From: Synechococcus sp. CCY 0621
GTDB lineage: Bacteria; Cyanobacteriota; Cyanobacteriia; PCC-6307; Cyanobiaceae
Direction: 5' to 3'
NCBI RefSeq assembly: GCF_019038465.1
Contig: NZ_JAFKRH010000052.1
Span: 1-52,392, forward strand
DNA: 52,392 bases
In this document: positions 24,690 to 33,202 of the stretch, piece by piece
Layout of the letters: every line of letters begins with the position of its first letter
Numbering within the stretch: the stretch's first letter is position 1
Notes under the pieces: generated by a model
Told to the model about the DNA's origin: nothing
Database searches by the model: none
The model's input: only the letters and a program-made list of their open reading frames with translations
Made by a program: the position numbers and the translations under genes

Positions 24690-25061
24690 ATGTCCCCCTT
24701 CCCTTGTCTGGTGATCGTTCACGCCCTGGCCGCCACGGTGTGGACCGGTGGCCACCTGGTGCTGGATCTGGGCGTGCTGCCGCAAGCCCTGCGGGAGCGG
24801 AGCGCTGATCGCATCCGCGACTTCGAGCCCCTTGGCCTCACAGCCCTCGGCCTGCAGGTGATCACCGGCCTCTGGATGGGCTTGATCCTTCTGCCTGACT
24901 TGCATGGATTGTTCGACCCAGCGAATCCGATCGGCCTGCTGGTGGGTACCAAGCTGCTGTTGTTGACCGCCACCGCCGCCCTGGCCGTACACGCCCGGCT
25001 GCGGCTGATCCCCAACCTCACGGACGCCAATCTGATCCGCCTGGGGGGTGTGCTGGGCTGA
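24690..25061 (+). CDS. CopD-like membrane protein, short C-terminus
   Basis: 123 residues with CopD-family features: VIVHALAATVWTGGHLVLDL (the conserved histidines of helix 1), FEPLGLTALGLQVITGLW, and NPIGLLVGTKLLLLTATAALAVHARL. Normal relatives have a fourth helix after the basic loop RLRLIPNLT. Here the frame stops after LIRLGGVLG, 15 bases before the converging CorA stop. The last helix seems lost, as in the PepSY gene. A start 16 codons earlier (24,642) is possible. Role in copper or redox handling uncertain; activity doubtful. Confidence 0.6.
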   Translation: MSPFPCLVIVHALAATVWTGGHLVLDLGVLPQALRERSADRIRDFEPLGLTALGLQVITGLWMGLILLPDLHGLFDPANPIGLLVGTKLLLLTATAALAVHARLRLIPNLTDANLIRLGGVLG

Positions 25062-25076
25062 CTCCCGAGCGGTGGC

Positions 25077-26108
25077 TCATCGGTGCCGGTGGTGCCGCGC
25101 CGTGGGACGGTTCCGGTCCAGCCTGCTGAGGAAGTAGTAACTGGCAAAGCCGATCACCACCATGGCGAGCATGAAGGCCGGATAGGACACACGCCAGTTC
25201 TTGGGGCCGGTGATCATCGTCCATTCGGACATGCCGCCGATGCCCGCCAGCAGGGTCAGCGGCATGAAGATCGTCGTGATCAGCGTCAAGCGCCTGACGG
25301 TTGCGTTGGTGTCGTTAGCAGCTTTGGCCATCTGATTGTTGAGCATCGACAGATACATCTCCATCAGGCTGGTGACGATGTCGCGATACGACTCGGTGAC
25401 CTCATAGAAGCGCACCAGATGGTCGTAGATGTCGCGATAGTGGTAGATTGCCTTCTCAGACACCAAAGGGAAATCCCCCCGGCAGATCTTGCTGAGGATC
25501 TCTCGCTCGTGAAACAGGCTCTTGCGCAGTCGCAACAGGTAACGCCGAAACCTGATCAGATCGGCCGGCTTGAAACTGGCCGGATCCGCAATCAGGGCCC
25601 CTTCCACACCATCCAGCTCGTCCTCAAGGGCCTCGATGGCCACAAACTTCTGATCAACGACGTGGTCGAGGATCAGTTCCATGAGGTGGGACGGCCCCTG
25701 GCGGATCTCGTCAATACTTCTTTCGGCAATCCGCTCAACCCCATCGAGATAGGAGCGCTGCCTGGAATCAAGATGACTGATGCTGACCAGAAATCTCTTG
25801 CCGAGGAACAGGTTGATTTCACCCACCTCCAGAGTGCCCTGGCCATACTGAAATGTGTTGAACAGGATGAAGGTGTTGTCTGGGAACTCGTCCACCTTGG
25901 GGATCTGATTGTCATCAAAGCAATCTTCGATGGCCAGCGAGTGCAGGCCAAGCAGGCCGACAAGCCCTGCCAGATCATCCCTTGTGGCCTCGCGGTAGTG
26001 CAACCAGGCGAAGCCTTCCCCTTCCGCCGCCGTGACAGCCTCCACTGCCGATGCCACGCGCTTCGCTGGGCCATCGCGGCCGATGACAAAGAAGCTGGCG
26101 TCAGACAC
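25077..26108 (-). CDS. corA: CorA-family divalent cation transporter
   Basis: 343 residues. A soluble N-terminal domain (HSLAIEDCFDDNQIPKVDEF is the conserved core near 55-74) and a long stalk helix precede two C-terminal membrane helices: TLITTIFMPLTLLAGIGG (about 275-292) and YPAFMLAMVVIGFASYYF. The loop that in CorA reads GMN is GGMSE here (291-295), a variant of the signature. CorA proteins form pentameric Mg2+/Co2+ channels in the plasma membrane. The end is a basic RHHRHR tail. Complete length; the start MSDASFFV is well placed. Confidence 0.85.
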   Translation of the reverse strand: MSDASFFVIGRDGPAKRVASAVEAVTAAEGEGFAWLHYREATRDDLAGLVGLLGLHSLAIEDCFDDNQIPKVDEFPDNTFILFNTFQYGQGTLEVGEINLFLGKRFLVSISHLDSRQRSYLDGVERIAERSIDEIRQGPSHLMELILDHVVDQKFVAIEALEDELDGVEGALIADPASFKPADLIRFRRYLLRLRKSLFHEREILSKICRGDFPLVSEKAIYHYRDIYDHLVRFYEVTESYRDIVTSLMEMYLSMLNNQMAKAANDTNATVRRLTLITTIFMPLTLLAGIGGMSEWTMITGPKNWRVSYPAFMLAMVVIGFASYYFLSRLDRNRPTARHHRHR

Positions 26109-26264
26109 GCGCTCTTGGGCAGATGGCTTTCGCCAGCGTAGGCAGACCTGCTGCCGCGCTCCCAGGCACGCCCAGCCGGGAGGTCAGCTTGAACCTCCAT
26201 CCTGCCAAGGGTCCACGGCAAAGCCTTCCGTTCCGTCATGCTGGAACTAGTGCATCATGACCGG

Positions 26265-26462
26265 ATGCCCCATCACGTTGATCGCCCCACCAAAACCTGC
26301 GTGGTCTGTGGTCGACCGTTCCAGTGGCGTAAGAAGTGGAAAGACGTCTGGGAGGAGGTTCGCTATTGCTCGGAGCGTTGCCGGCGGAACCGCAACCGAG
26401 CACTCCCTGAGACTTCCGATCGCTCTCAGATGTCGAATTCCCTCACCAGCGACCGGCACTGA
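26265..26462 (+). CDS. DUF2256 zinc-ribbon-like small protein
   Basis: 65 residues with the compact DUF2256 pattern: [20 protein letters not shown], then [13 protein letters not shown]. Two CxxC-type pairs (CVVC and CSERC) should bind zinc. The family is widespread in cyanobacteria and proteobacteria, often near cryptochrome/photolyase-related genes, and has no known function. The later ATG ([10 protein letters not shown]) was chosen because it matches family length. Confidence 0.85.
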   Translation: MPHHVDRPTKTCVVCGRPFQWRKKWKDVWEEVRYCSERCRRNRNRALPETSDRSQMSNSLTSDRH

Positions 26463-26517
26463 GAATCGGTGACAGGTTCAAGCGTTGCGCTGGATCCTGC
26501 AAACAGGAGATGGTGCT

Positions 26518-28107
26518 TCACGACAGGATCAGGTTGGACGCGGAGAACAGAAGCGGTCCCATCAGCATCACTTCGAAGTCGCTCTTGCCGTTGCCATCGG
26601 TGTCGCCTTGCAGCAGGATGTCATTCTGTCCACGGTTTTGTTGAATCCGTAGTTGGCCGGCTTCCCCATAGAACTCCCGAGAGCCGATCCAGGTGAAGTG
26701 CTGAAGGCCAGCTCGGTCGCTGTCGGCGTCAACTCTGGAGAGATCGATTCTGTCATCAGCGGCGAAGTCAGTGATCACATCACGCAGCTGCGGATGGCTC
26801 AAGCTGCTGTCAGCGCGAACATAGACGAAGGTGTCGCTGCCCCCGCCGTACAGCCCTTTCCACTGGGCCGGAGCTCCAGGCAGACCGAAGAACGCCAGGT
26901 CGCGGAAGTTGTTCGGCGCGGACCAGTTCAGGGCCAGAGGGGCCCCAGCCAGCCAATCGGCACCGTAGCCACCCGAGATGATGTCGTGGCCGCCGCTGCC
27001 GACGATGCCGTCATCGCGGCTGGTGCCGATGGTGGAAGGGGCCAGGGCTCCGATCGTGAGGCTGACATTGTTGATCGCGGCAACGGTGAACGTACCGTAG
27101 TAGTCGTCCTTGGAAGCTGTATAGAAGCCAACAAAGTTCGGATTATTGGCCGTTGGTGATGAACCGGCGGTGTCGGGGAGTCTTCCGGCGGCCTTTTCTG
27201 TGGCTGCCTGGGAGCGGAGAATGGAGGTATAGGCATTGGCCTCAAAGGAATAGTTGGGATTCGGTTTGTCTGCGCTTGGATCAGCATTCGTGTATCCGTA
27301 ATTCCAGACGTTCCAGTTGTGGGCGAACAACTGCTCTCCGCTGGGTTGGGGCACCTGCGCACCCAATCCGCCATTCATGGCGGTCCAGGATGTGTTGGTG
27401 GAGAAGTCAAAACCGAAGGCCGGATAGGTCTGCTGAGGATTCAGGCTGCTGGCGCTGGTTGAGCGGGGGTAGCCAAAGGGGGAGGGCCCATAGGGAACCT
27501 CCTCAAGGAACTTGATCCAGCCCGCGGGAGCATTCGGCGGCCAGTAGGCCTGTTGTCCGTTCTGAACGGCATTGGCCATGATCACCTGCTGCTGCCAGAG
27601 CCTCATCGGGCCAACGAATCGCTGGTTCGGTGCATCCCAGAGATTCGATGGCGTGCCGACCCCTTGACCTGAAGCCGCACTGGTGACGAATCCGCCCGGT
27701 GGCAGGGCGGCGAATCCCATGGCGATCTCGGCCGCCTTCAGGAAGCCGAAATTGTGGATCGACCCTGTGCTGTCGGTGATGTTGGTCTGGATGGGATAGG
27801 CCCAGTCTTCGATGTAGGACATGTCAGCGGAAAAGCCGCTGGCATCAATGGTGTATTCGTAGAAGGAGAAGGGCGCTGTGGTGTTCCAGCCGATCGGTTC
27901 CTGGCCAGGATTGGCGAACAGCGTTGAAGAGCTCGAGACGTAGATCCTCATCTGAGGAGCGGCCTCGATGGCAATGGTGTTCAGGCCTGTCGAGAGTGTG
28001 TTGCTCTGCCCGGGTTGGGGAGGCTGAACGGCGAAACCGGGCCCGACGACGTAGTAGTAGAGAGTGCTGCCCGACTGATTGTTGATCGTCAGGGAGGCGG
28101 TGGCCAT
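26518..28107 (-). CDS. RTX-type secreted protein with GH64/thaumatin-like domain
   Basis: 529 residues with no signal peptide, as expected for type I secretion. Residues about 1-360 begin ASLTINNQSGSTLYYYVVG and include SFYEYTIDASGFSADMSYIED, like the beta-sandwich start of GH64 beta-1,3-glucanases and thaumatin-like proteins. The Trp/Tyr/Pro-rich middle fits a carbohydrate-binding groove. From about 385, Ca2+-binding nonapeptides appear (DDGIVGSGGHDIISGGYGAD), followed by a serralysin-type end (GGSDTFVYV, RDVITDFAADDRIDLSRVD). No transporter genes are beside it. Glucanase activity is not proven; catalytic acidic residues are not assigned. Confidence 0.7.
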   Translation of the reverse strand: MATASLTINNQSGSTLYYYVVGPGFAVQPPQPGQSNTLSTGLNTIAIEAAPQMRIYVSSSSTLFANPGQEPIGWNTTAPFSFYEYTIDASGFSADMSYIEDWAYPIQTNITDSTGSIHNFGFLKAAEIAMGFAALPPGGFVTSAASGQGVGTPSNLWDAPNQRFVGPMRLWQQQVIMANAVQNGQQAYWPPNAPAGWIKFLEEVPYGPSPFGYPRSTSASSLNPQQTYPAFGFDFSTNTSWTAMNGGLGAQVPQPSGEQLFAHNWNVWNYGYTNADPSADKPNPNYSFEANAYTSILRSQAATEKAAGRLPDTAGSSPTANNPNFVGFYTASKDDYYGTFTVAAINNVSLTIGALAPSTIGTSRDDGIVGSGGHDIISGGYGADWLAGAPLALNWSAPNNFRDLAFFGLPGAPAQWKGLYGGGSDTFVYVRADSSLSHPQLRDVITDFAADDRIDLSRVDADSDRAGLQHFTWIGSREFYGEAGQLRIQQNRGQNDILLQGDTDGNGKSDFEVMLMGPLLFSASNLILS

Positions 28108-28141
28108 GGTCCAGCTCGTAACCCAAAACCCAACGTAGGTG

Positions 28142-28642
28142 TCATTGGCTGCACGCCAGCCAGCGCACACTGCGGCGCAGGCCTTCGTCGCAATGGCCCT
28201 GCATCAGCAGACCCGCCCCGCCCCACAGCAGCCGTGGGGCCAGATCCAGCGGGCCCCCGCCCAGCTCCCGCAGCGGCGTGAAGCCGAGCCGCCGGAAGTA
28301 GCGCCGCAGGCGCCGGTGCTGGCGTTCCCCATCGCGAATCGCCAGCAAGCGGGCCGAGCGGCAGGGCGTGGTCTCCAGGGCCCAGGCAAAGGTGGCCGCC
28401 CAGATCAACGGCCCCACGGCTTCGGTGCGCTCGCCCTGCACCCGCAGCGTGTCGAGGCGCAGGCCATCGGCCAGGGGCAGGCACCAACCCTTGAGTTCGC
28501 CCAGCAGCAGCGGCGGCTGCTCCGCCCGCGGCCGGGCGACCGCCACCCTCAGCCCCCGCACCCCCGCCATCCCCCGCACCTGCAGCCGCAGCAGCAGTCC
28601 GTGGCCCCTGGCCCGCTCCTCCAGCGCAGCCAGGCTCAGCAT
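28142..28642 (-). CDS. GNAT-like hypothetical protein
   Basis: 166 residues. The pattern LRVAVARPRAEQPPLLLGELKGW, TLRVQGERTEAVGPLIWAATF and, near the end, RRLRRYFRRLGFTPLRELGG recalls GNAT acetyltransferases, where the last part is the typical YxxxGF helix. The acetyl-CoA loop (Q/RxxGxG/A) is not evident, so catalytic activity is unsure. The start MLSLAALEER overlaps the end of the GST-DUF952 gene by seven bases, indicating coupling. It is the last gene of the lysA operon. Confidence 0.5.
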   Translation of the reverse strand: MLSLAALEERARGHGLLLRLQVRGMAGVRGLRVAVARPRAEQPPLLLGELKGWCLPLADGLRLDTLRVQGERTEAVGPLIWAATFAWALETTPCRSARLLAIRDGERQHRRLRRYFRRLGFTPLRELGGGPLDLAPRLLWGGAGLLMQGHCDEGLRRSVRWLACSQ

Positions 28643-29631
28643 GGCTGGCCGGCCACAGGCTCCGGAAAGGGCTCGGCGGCGAGCACCGCCTCCAGGGGCA
28701 ACGGGCCATGGATGTGGGGGAAGCACTCACCCGTGTCCGGAGCCGGTTCCCACCGCAGCGGCGCCGTCAGTCGATCGGGGTCGATGGTCAGCAGCAGCAC
28801 CTCCCCCGCATCGGCGTAGAAGCGCCCGTAGGTGGCCTCCACCTGTTCGGCCCCGCTGGCATGGATGAAGCCCACGTCCTGCAGTGATTGCCCGCGGGTC
28901 GAGCGTTCATACACCCCTGCGGCCCGGGCCTGGCGCCATTCGTCAGCCAGCGCCAGGTGGTAGATCCAACCCTCTGAGCGCCAGGGCCGCCGCGGGGCCC
29001 AGGGCCCGGCCATCACCGCCGCCAGTTCGGGCCCCTGCAGGAACCGTTGCAGCCAGCGTTGCAGTGGCACCAGATCACTCTGCTGATCGAAGTCCTCCGC
29101 ATCGGCGAGCCGGAACTGGCGCACGAAGGGCAGCAGGGCCATGTCGGCCAGGGATGGACGCCTCCCCAGCAGCCAGCCGCCAGCCTCCAGGGTCTCGCTC
29201 CAGCCCCGCAGGATCTCGAGCGCCGCGCCGCGATGCAGCTCCCGGTCGTCGCCGGGATAGCGATGGGCGTACTTGAAACGATCCAGATGGTGCTTGAAGG
29301 CCCCATCGTTCTGCTCGATCAGGGCGGTGATCCGGGCCCGCTCGCCGCTGCACCGCAGGTCGTCCGGATCCTGCACCGCCAGGGCCCAGTCCATCACCGC
29401 CAGGCTGTCGGGCCGCACCTCAGCACCACCAGCTTCCAGCGGCAGCACCAGCACCGGCACGGTGCCAGCGGCGGCGGCTTCCAGCAGCTCGGGGGGCTTG
29501 CGGCCCAGGTGCACCTCCCGCAGCTCCAGATCCAGCCCCGGTCTCAGACCCGCCGCCGCCAGGGCCAGCCGCGCCCGGATCGCGTAGGGGCAGCGTCGAA
29601 AGCTGTACAGGATCGGCAGGGCGGCCGCCAT
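28636..29631 (-). CDS. glutathione S-transferase fused to DUF952
   Basis: 331 residues. Residues 1-~225 are a GST: thioredoxin-like start LYSFRRCPYAIRARLAL with C14, then GTVPVLVL and DSLAVMDWAL, and an all-helical C-terminal part (GWLLGRRPSLADMALLPFVRQF; quoted WLLGRRPSLADMALLPF). Residues about 232-325 are a DUF952 domain: IYHLALADEWRQARAAGVYE, DVGFIHAS, LLLTIDPDRL and GECFPHIHGPLPLEAV. The DUF952 family is ADP-ribosyltransferase-like in fold and of unknown role. It lies four bases after trhO in the operon. Confidence 0.85.
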   Translation of the reverse strand: MAAALPILYSFRRCPYAIRARLALAAAGLRPGLDLELREVHLGRKPPELLEAAAAGTVPVLVLPLEAGGAEVRPDSLAVMDWALAVQDPDDLRCSGERARITALIEQNDGAFKHHLDRFKYAHRYPGDDRELHRGAALEILRGWSETLEAGGWLLGRRPSLADMALLPFVRQFRLADAEDFDQQSDLVPLQRWLQRFLQGPELAAVMAGPWAPRRPWRSEGWIYHLALADEWRQARAAGVYERSTRGQSLQDVGFIHASGAEQVEATYGRFYADAGEVLLLTIDPDRLTAPLRWEPAPDTGECFPHIHGPLPLEAVLAAEPFPEPVAGQPC

Positions 29632-29635
29632 CCGC

Positions 29636-30574
29636 TCAAGCGCCGGCGGGGGGCATGACCCGGCCGATGTGCGGTTCGTCGCAGGTTTCGGCCCGCCGCA
29701 TCTGGCGCTGGCGCTCGGCGAAGCGCTCCCGGTCGGCCGGGGTGAACCGATCGATGCAGTGGCGGCAGCTCACCCCCGCCACGTAACTGTCCAGCTCCAG
29801 GTCGGCCGGGGCCAGGGGCAGGCCGCAGGCGTGGCACATCTGGTAGCAGCCCGGCTGCAGCTGGTGGTTGAGGGCCACCCGCTGATCGAAGACGTAGCAC
29901 TCCCCCTGCCAGCGGCTCTCGGCTTCCGGCACCTGCTCGAGGTAGTTGAGGATGCCGCCCTGCAGTTGCAGCACGTCCTCGAACCCCTGGGCCAGCAGGT
30001 AGGCCGTGGCTTTCTCGCAGCGGATGCCGCCGGTGCAGAACAGCGCCAGCCGCCGGGGGCGCTTCTCGGCCAGCAGCGGCCGCAGCCGTTGCTCCACCCA
30101 GGCGGGAAAATCGCTGAAGGTCTCGGTGCCGGGGTCGATGGCGCCCGCAAAGCTGCCCAGGGCCACCTCGTAATGGTTGCGGGTGTCGATGGTCAGGGTG
30201 CCTGGATCGCCCAGCACGGCGTTCCAGTGCTCGGGCGGCACCGGTACCCCCGTGCCCCGGAACGGCTGCGCCGAGGGCTCGGCCATCGTCACGATCTCCG
30301 CCTTGAGGCGCACCTTGAAACGGTGGAACACCCGCCCCTCGGCCTCACTGCGCTTCACCGCAAGGTTCGCCAGGCGGGGGTCGGCCTGCAGCAGCTCCAG
30401 CAGGGCAGCCACGCTGGAGGCCGATCCGGCGACCGTGCCGTTGATGCCCTCGGTGGCCAGCAGGATGGTGCCCAGCAGACCGGCCTGGCTCCCCAGCGCC
30501 AGCAGCCTGGTTTGCCAGTCGGGCAATTCCTCGCTGGCCAGGGGGACGAACCTGTAGAACGCGGCGACCTGCAC
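29636..30574 (-). CDS. trhO: tRNA uridine hydroxylase TrhO (rhodanese-like)
   Basis: 312 residues. An N-terminal domain (FYRFVPLASEELPDWQ, ATEGINGTVAGS) is followed by a rhodanese domain with catalytic C180 in FCTGGIRCEKA, and a Cys-rich C-terminal region (CYQMCHACGLPL, SCRHCIDRFTP) that may bind zinc. TrhO makes 5-hydroxyuridine at the wobble base of certain tRNAs, the first step toward cmo5U or mo5U. It is complete, its start follows the bioB stop by two bases, and it lies inside the lysA-bioB operon. Confidence 0.92.
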   Translation of the reverse strand: MQVAAFYRFVPLASEELPDWQTRLLALGSQAGLLGTILLATEGINGTVAGSASSVAALLELLQADPRLANLAVKRSEAEGRVFHRFKVRLKAEIVTMAEPSAQPFRGTGVPVPPEHWNAVLGDPGTLTIDTRNHYEVALGSFAGAIDPGTETFSDFPAWVEQRLRPLLAEKRPRRLALFCTGGIRCEKATAYLLAQGFEDVLQLQGGILNYLEQVPEAESRWQGECYVFDQRVALNHQLQPGCYQMCHACGLPLAPADLELDSYVAGVSCRHCIDRFTPADRERFAERQRQMRRAETCDEPHIGRVMPPAGA

Positions 30575-30576
30575 CC

Positions 30577-31557
30577 TCAGCGGCCGGCTGTGGCGGCGAG
30601 CGCCTGGCCCTCCAGCTGCACCCGCACCCCGGCGGCCCGCAGCAGCTCCTGGTCGCTGCTCACCGCCGGATTGGAGGTGGTGAGCAGGGTGTCGCCGTAG
30701 AAGATCGAATCGGCGCCCGCCAGCAGGCAGAGGATCTGGGCTTCCCGCCCCAGCTGCTCGCGCCCGGCGCTGAGCCGCACTCGGCTGTGGGGCATGAGGA
30801 TGCGGGCGGTGGCCACCATCCGCACCAGCTCCAGGGGGTCAATGGCCGGCTGCTCCTCCAGCGGGGTGCCCTCCACGGCCACCAGAGCGTTGATCGGCAC
30901 GCTTTCCGGGTGGGGATCCAGACAGGCCAGCACCTGCAGCAGCCCGGCCCGGTCTTCGGGGCCCTCGCCCAGCCCGATGATGCCGCCGCAGCAGAGGTCG
31001 ATGCCTGCACGCCTCACCCGCTCCAAGGTGTCGAGCCGTTCCTGGTAGGTGCGGGTGGAGATGATCCGGCCGTAGTGCTCGGGGCTGGTGTCGAGGTTGT
31101 GGTTGTAGGCGGTGAGTCCCGCCTCCGCCAGCCGGGTCGCCTGGCCGTCGCTGAGCATCCCGGCGGTGACGCAGGCCTCCAGGCCCAGCTCCCGCACGCC
31201 GCGAACCATGGCGAGCATCGCCTCGAAGGGGGCCCCATCGCGGATTTCCCGCCAGGCCCAGCCCATGCAGAAGCGATGGGCACCGGCGTCCCGGGCCTGC
31301 CGGGCACGCTCCAGCACCGGTGCCACCGCCAGTGGCTGGCGTCCGTCCAGATCGCTGGGGTGGTGCATTGACTGGGGGCAGTAGGCGCAGTCCTCCTCGC
31401 AGCCTCCCGTCTTGACGCTCAGCAGCGAGGCCAACTGCACGTGGTAGCCGGGGTTGGCGCTGCGGTGGACGCCCTGGGCCTGCCAGAGCAGATCCATCAG
31501 GGGCAGTTCGAGCAGGGCCTGGATCTCCTGGCGGGACCAGTCGTGGCGCAGGGTCAT
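30577..31557 (-). CDS. bioB: biotin synthase
   Basis: 326 residues. The radical-SAM cluster CEEDCAYC holds C53, C57 and C60. Later motifs are [57 protein letters not shown] and [10 protein letters not shown]. The enzyme inserts sulfur into dethiobiotin using a second, sacrificial Fe-S cluster. The start overlaps the uppS stop (ATGA). No other bio genes are in the window; in cyanobacteria bioB is often separate. Confidence 0.97.
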   Translation of the reverse strand: MTLRHDWSRQEIQALLELPLMDLLWQAQGVHRSANPGYHVQLASLLSVKTGGCEEDCAYCPQSMHHPSDLDGRQPLAVAPVLERARQARDAGAHRFCMGWAWREIRDGAPFEAMLAMVRGVRELGLEACVTAGMLSDGQATRLAEAGLTAYNHNLDTSPEHYGRIISTRTYQERLDTLERVRRAGIDLCCGGIIGLGEGPEDRAGLLQVLACLDPHPESVPINALVAVEGTPLEEQPAIDPLELVRMVATARILMPHSRVRLSAGREQLGREAQILCLLAGADSIFYGDTLLTTSNPAVSSDQELLRAAGVRVQLEGQALAATAGR

Positions 31558-32342
31558 GGGGCGTTCTCGACACCGGTATGAACACCACCGAAGCGGCGCT
31601 CGCGCCCCTGATAATCGAGCAGCGCCGCCAACAGGGCCCCGGTGTCGAAGTCGGGCCAGAGCACCTCGGTGATGTGCAGCTCGGCGTAGGCCAGCTGCCA
31701 GAGCAGGAAGTTGCTGATGCGCTGCTCGCCGCTGGTGCGGATCAGCAGGTCGGGGTCGGCGTCGCCGGCGGTGAACAGCTCGGCGGCAAACAGATCCTCG
31801 TTGATGCTGGCCGGGTCGAGCTCGCCGCGGGCGGCTCGCTCGGCGAGACGGCGGGCCGCCCGCACCAGCTCGCTGCGGCCGCCGTAGTTGGTGCAGACGT
31901 TGAAATGGATGCCGCTGTTGGCGGCGGTGCGCTCGGTGGCATCGCGGATCAGGACCTTCAGGCCCTCCGGCAGGGGATCCAGGTCGCCGAGGAAGCGGAT
32001 CCGCACCTGCTGGCGTTCGAGCGAGTCGAGCTCCCGGGCGAGCACCCGCTCGAACAGGGCCATCAGGAAGGCCACCTCCTCACCGGGTCGGGTCCAGTTC
32101 TCGGTGGAGAAGGCGTAGGCCGTGAGGGCGCCGATGCCCCAATCGCTGCAGTGGCGGAGGGTGCGCTTGAGCGTCTCCACCCCGGCCCTGTGACCCATGG
32201 CCCTGGGCAGCCCCCGCTGGCGGGCCCAACGGCCGTTGCCGTCCATGATCACGGCCACGTGACGGGGCAGTCGAGCCGGATCCAGCTGGGCGGGCAGCTG
32301 GTCGGGATCGGACGATGGAGTGGTCGCCAGGGCGCGACTCAT
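31554..32342 (-). CDS. uppS: isoprenyl (undecaprenyl) diphosphate synthase
   Basis: 262 residues. The catalytic aspartate D34 lies in [17 protein letters not shown]. It is followed by [37 protein letters not shown] and the C-terminal [19 protein letters not shown] and TEVLWPDF. This cis-prenyltransferase makes the C55 lipid carrier for peptidoglycan and polysaccharide. The start overlaps the cdaA stop and the stop overlaps the bioB start. Its position next to lysA and cdaA ties cell-wall precursor synthesis to c-di-AMP. Confidence 0.97.
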   Translation of the reverse strand: MSRALATTPSSDPDQLPAQLDPARLPRHVAVIMDGNGRWARQRGLPRAMGHRAGVETLKRTLRHCSDWGIGALTAYAFSTENWTRPGEEVAFLMALFERVLARELDSLERQQVRIRFLGDLDPLPEGLKVLIRDATERTAANSGIHFNVCTNYGGRSELVRAARRLAERAARGELDPASINEDLFAAELFTAGDADPDLLIRTSGEQRISNFLLWQLAYAELHITEVLWPDFDTGALLAALLDYQGRERRFGGVHTGVENAP

Positions 32343-33154
32343 CCGCGATGTTCCGGCAAGTCCGTGGACACGCTACGCCCCGTGGGTGCGGAGGCCAGGG
32401 CCTCGGTGAGCAGGTCGTGCAGCCGGCTACTGGTGATGGGCCGCTCCAGCCGGCCCTGGGAGGCCAGCGACAGGGTGCCCGTTTCCTCTGAGACCACGAT
32501 GCAGAAGCAGCCGTCGTGGCGTTCGGTCAGCCCCATGGCGGCGAGGTGACGGGTGCCGTAACGGTTCAGGCCCTGGCGCGAGAGGGGCAGGATCACACCG
32601 GCCGCCACGATGCGGTTCTTCTGGACCAGTACAGCGCCATCGTGCAGGGGCGTGTCCACGGCGAAGAGGTTCAGCATCAGCTCGACGGAGAGATGGGCGT
32701 CGATGCGGATGCCGGGGTTGAGGAAGTCTTCGGGGCGCAGATCGCTGCCCAGGTCGAGCACGATCAGGGCACCGCATCGGGCCTGGGACAGGCGGCCGGC
32801 GGCCTCGGTGAGCATGCTCACCGACCCAGACGCCAGCTGATCACGGCTGCGATCGGCGAACAGCACCCCCAGGCGTCCGGTACCCAGCAGTTCCATCAGG
32901 CGTCGCAATTCCCCCTGCCACAGGATCGCCAGGGCGAGGCTGCAGGCCAGCACCAGGGCGTCCACCAGGCTGCTGGTCAGTGGCAGGTTGGCGTAGCGCT
33001 GCACGAACCAGGCCAGCGCCACCAGAAACAGATAGCCCCGCAGCAGCCAGAGGGTGCGGGCCTCCGTGACCCGGCCGAGCAACAGCAGCCCGAGCAGGGA
33101 GGCGAACAGGAGATCCAGCAGCAGGCGGAAATCGATGAGCCGCAGCCAGATCAC
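32339..33154 (-). CDS. cdaA: membrane diadenylate cyclase CdaA
   Basis: 271 residues. Three N-terminal membrane helices (about 8-27, 33-52 and 62-80) precede a DAC domain. The active motif DGA is at 172-174 ([11 protein letters not shown]), and the second motif, usually RHR, is RHL here (202-204, [13 protein letters not shown]). The enzyme joins two ATP into c-di-AMP, which controls osmolyte and K+ uptake and cell-wall balance, and in cyanobacteria night survival. It lies between lysA and uppS, as CdaA genes in firmicutes lie near glmM and wall genes. Confidence 0.92.
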   Translation of the reverse strand: MIWLRLIDFRLLLDLLFASLLGLLLLGRVTEARTLWLLRGYLFLVALAWFVQRYANLPLTSSLVDALVLACSLALAILWQGELRRLMELLGTGRLGVLFADRSRDQLASGSVSMLTEAAGRLSQARCGALIVLDLGSDLRPEDFLNPGIRIDAHLSVELMLNLFAVDTPLHDGAVLVQKNRIVAAGVILPLSRQGLNRYGTRHLAAMGLTERHDGCFCIVVSEETGTLSLASQGRLERPITSSRLHDLLTEALASAPTGRSVSTDLPEHRG

Positions 33155-33202
33155 AACAAGACAGATGGGCAGGCCGGTTCCAGGGAAGGCCGCCTGACGC
33201 GG

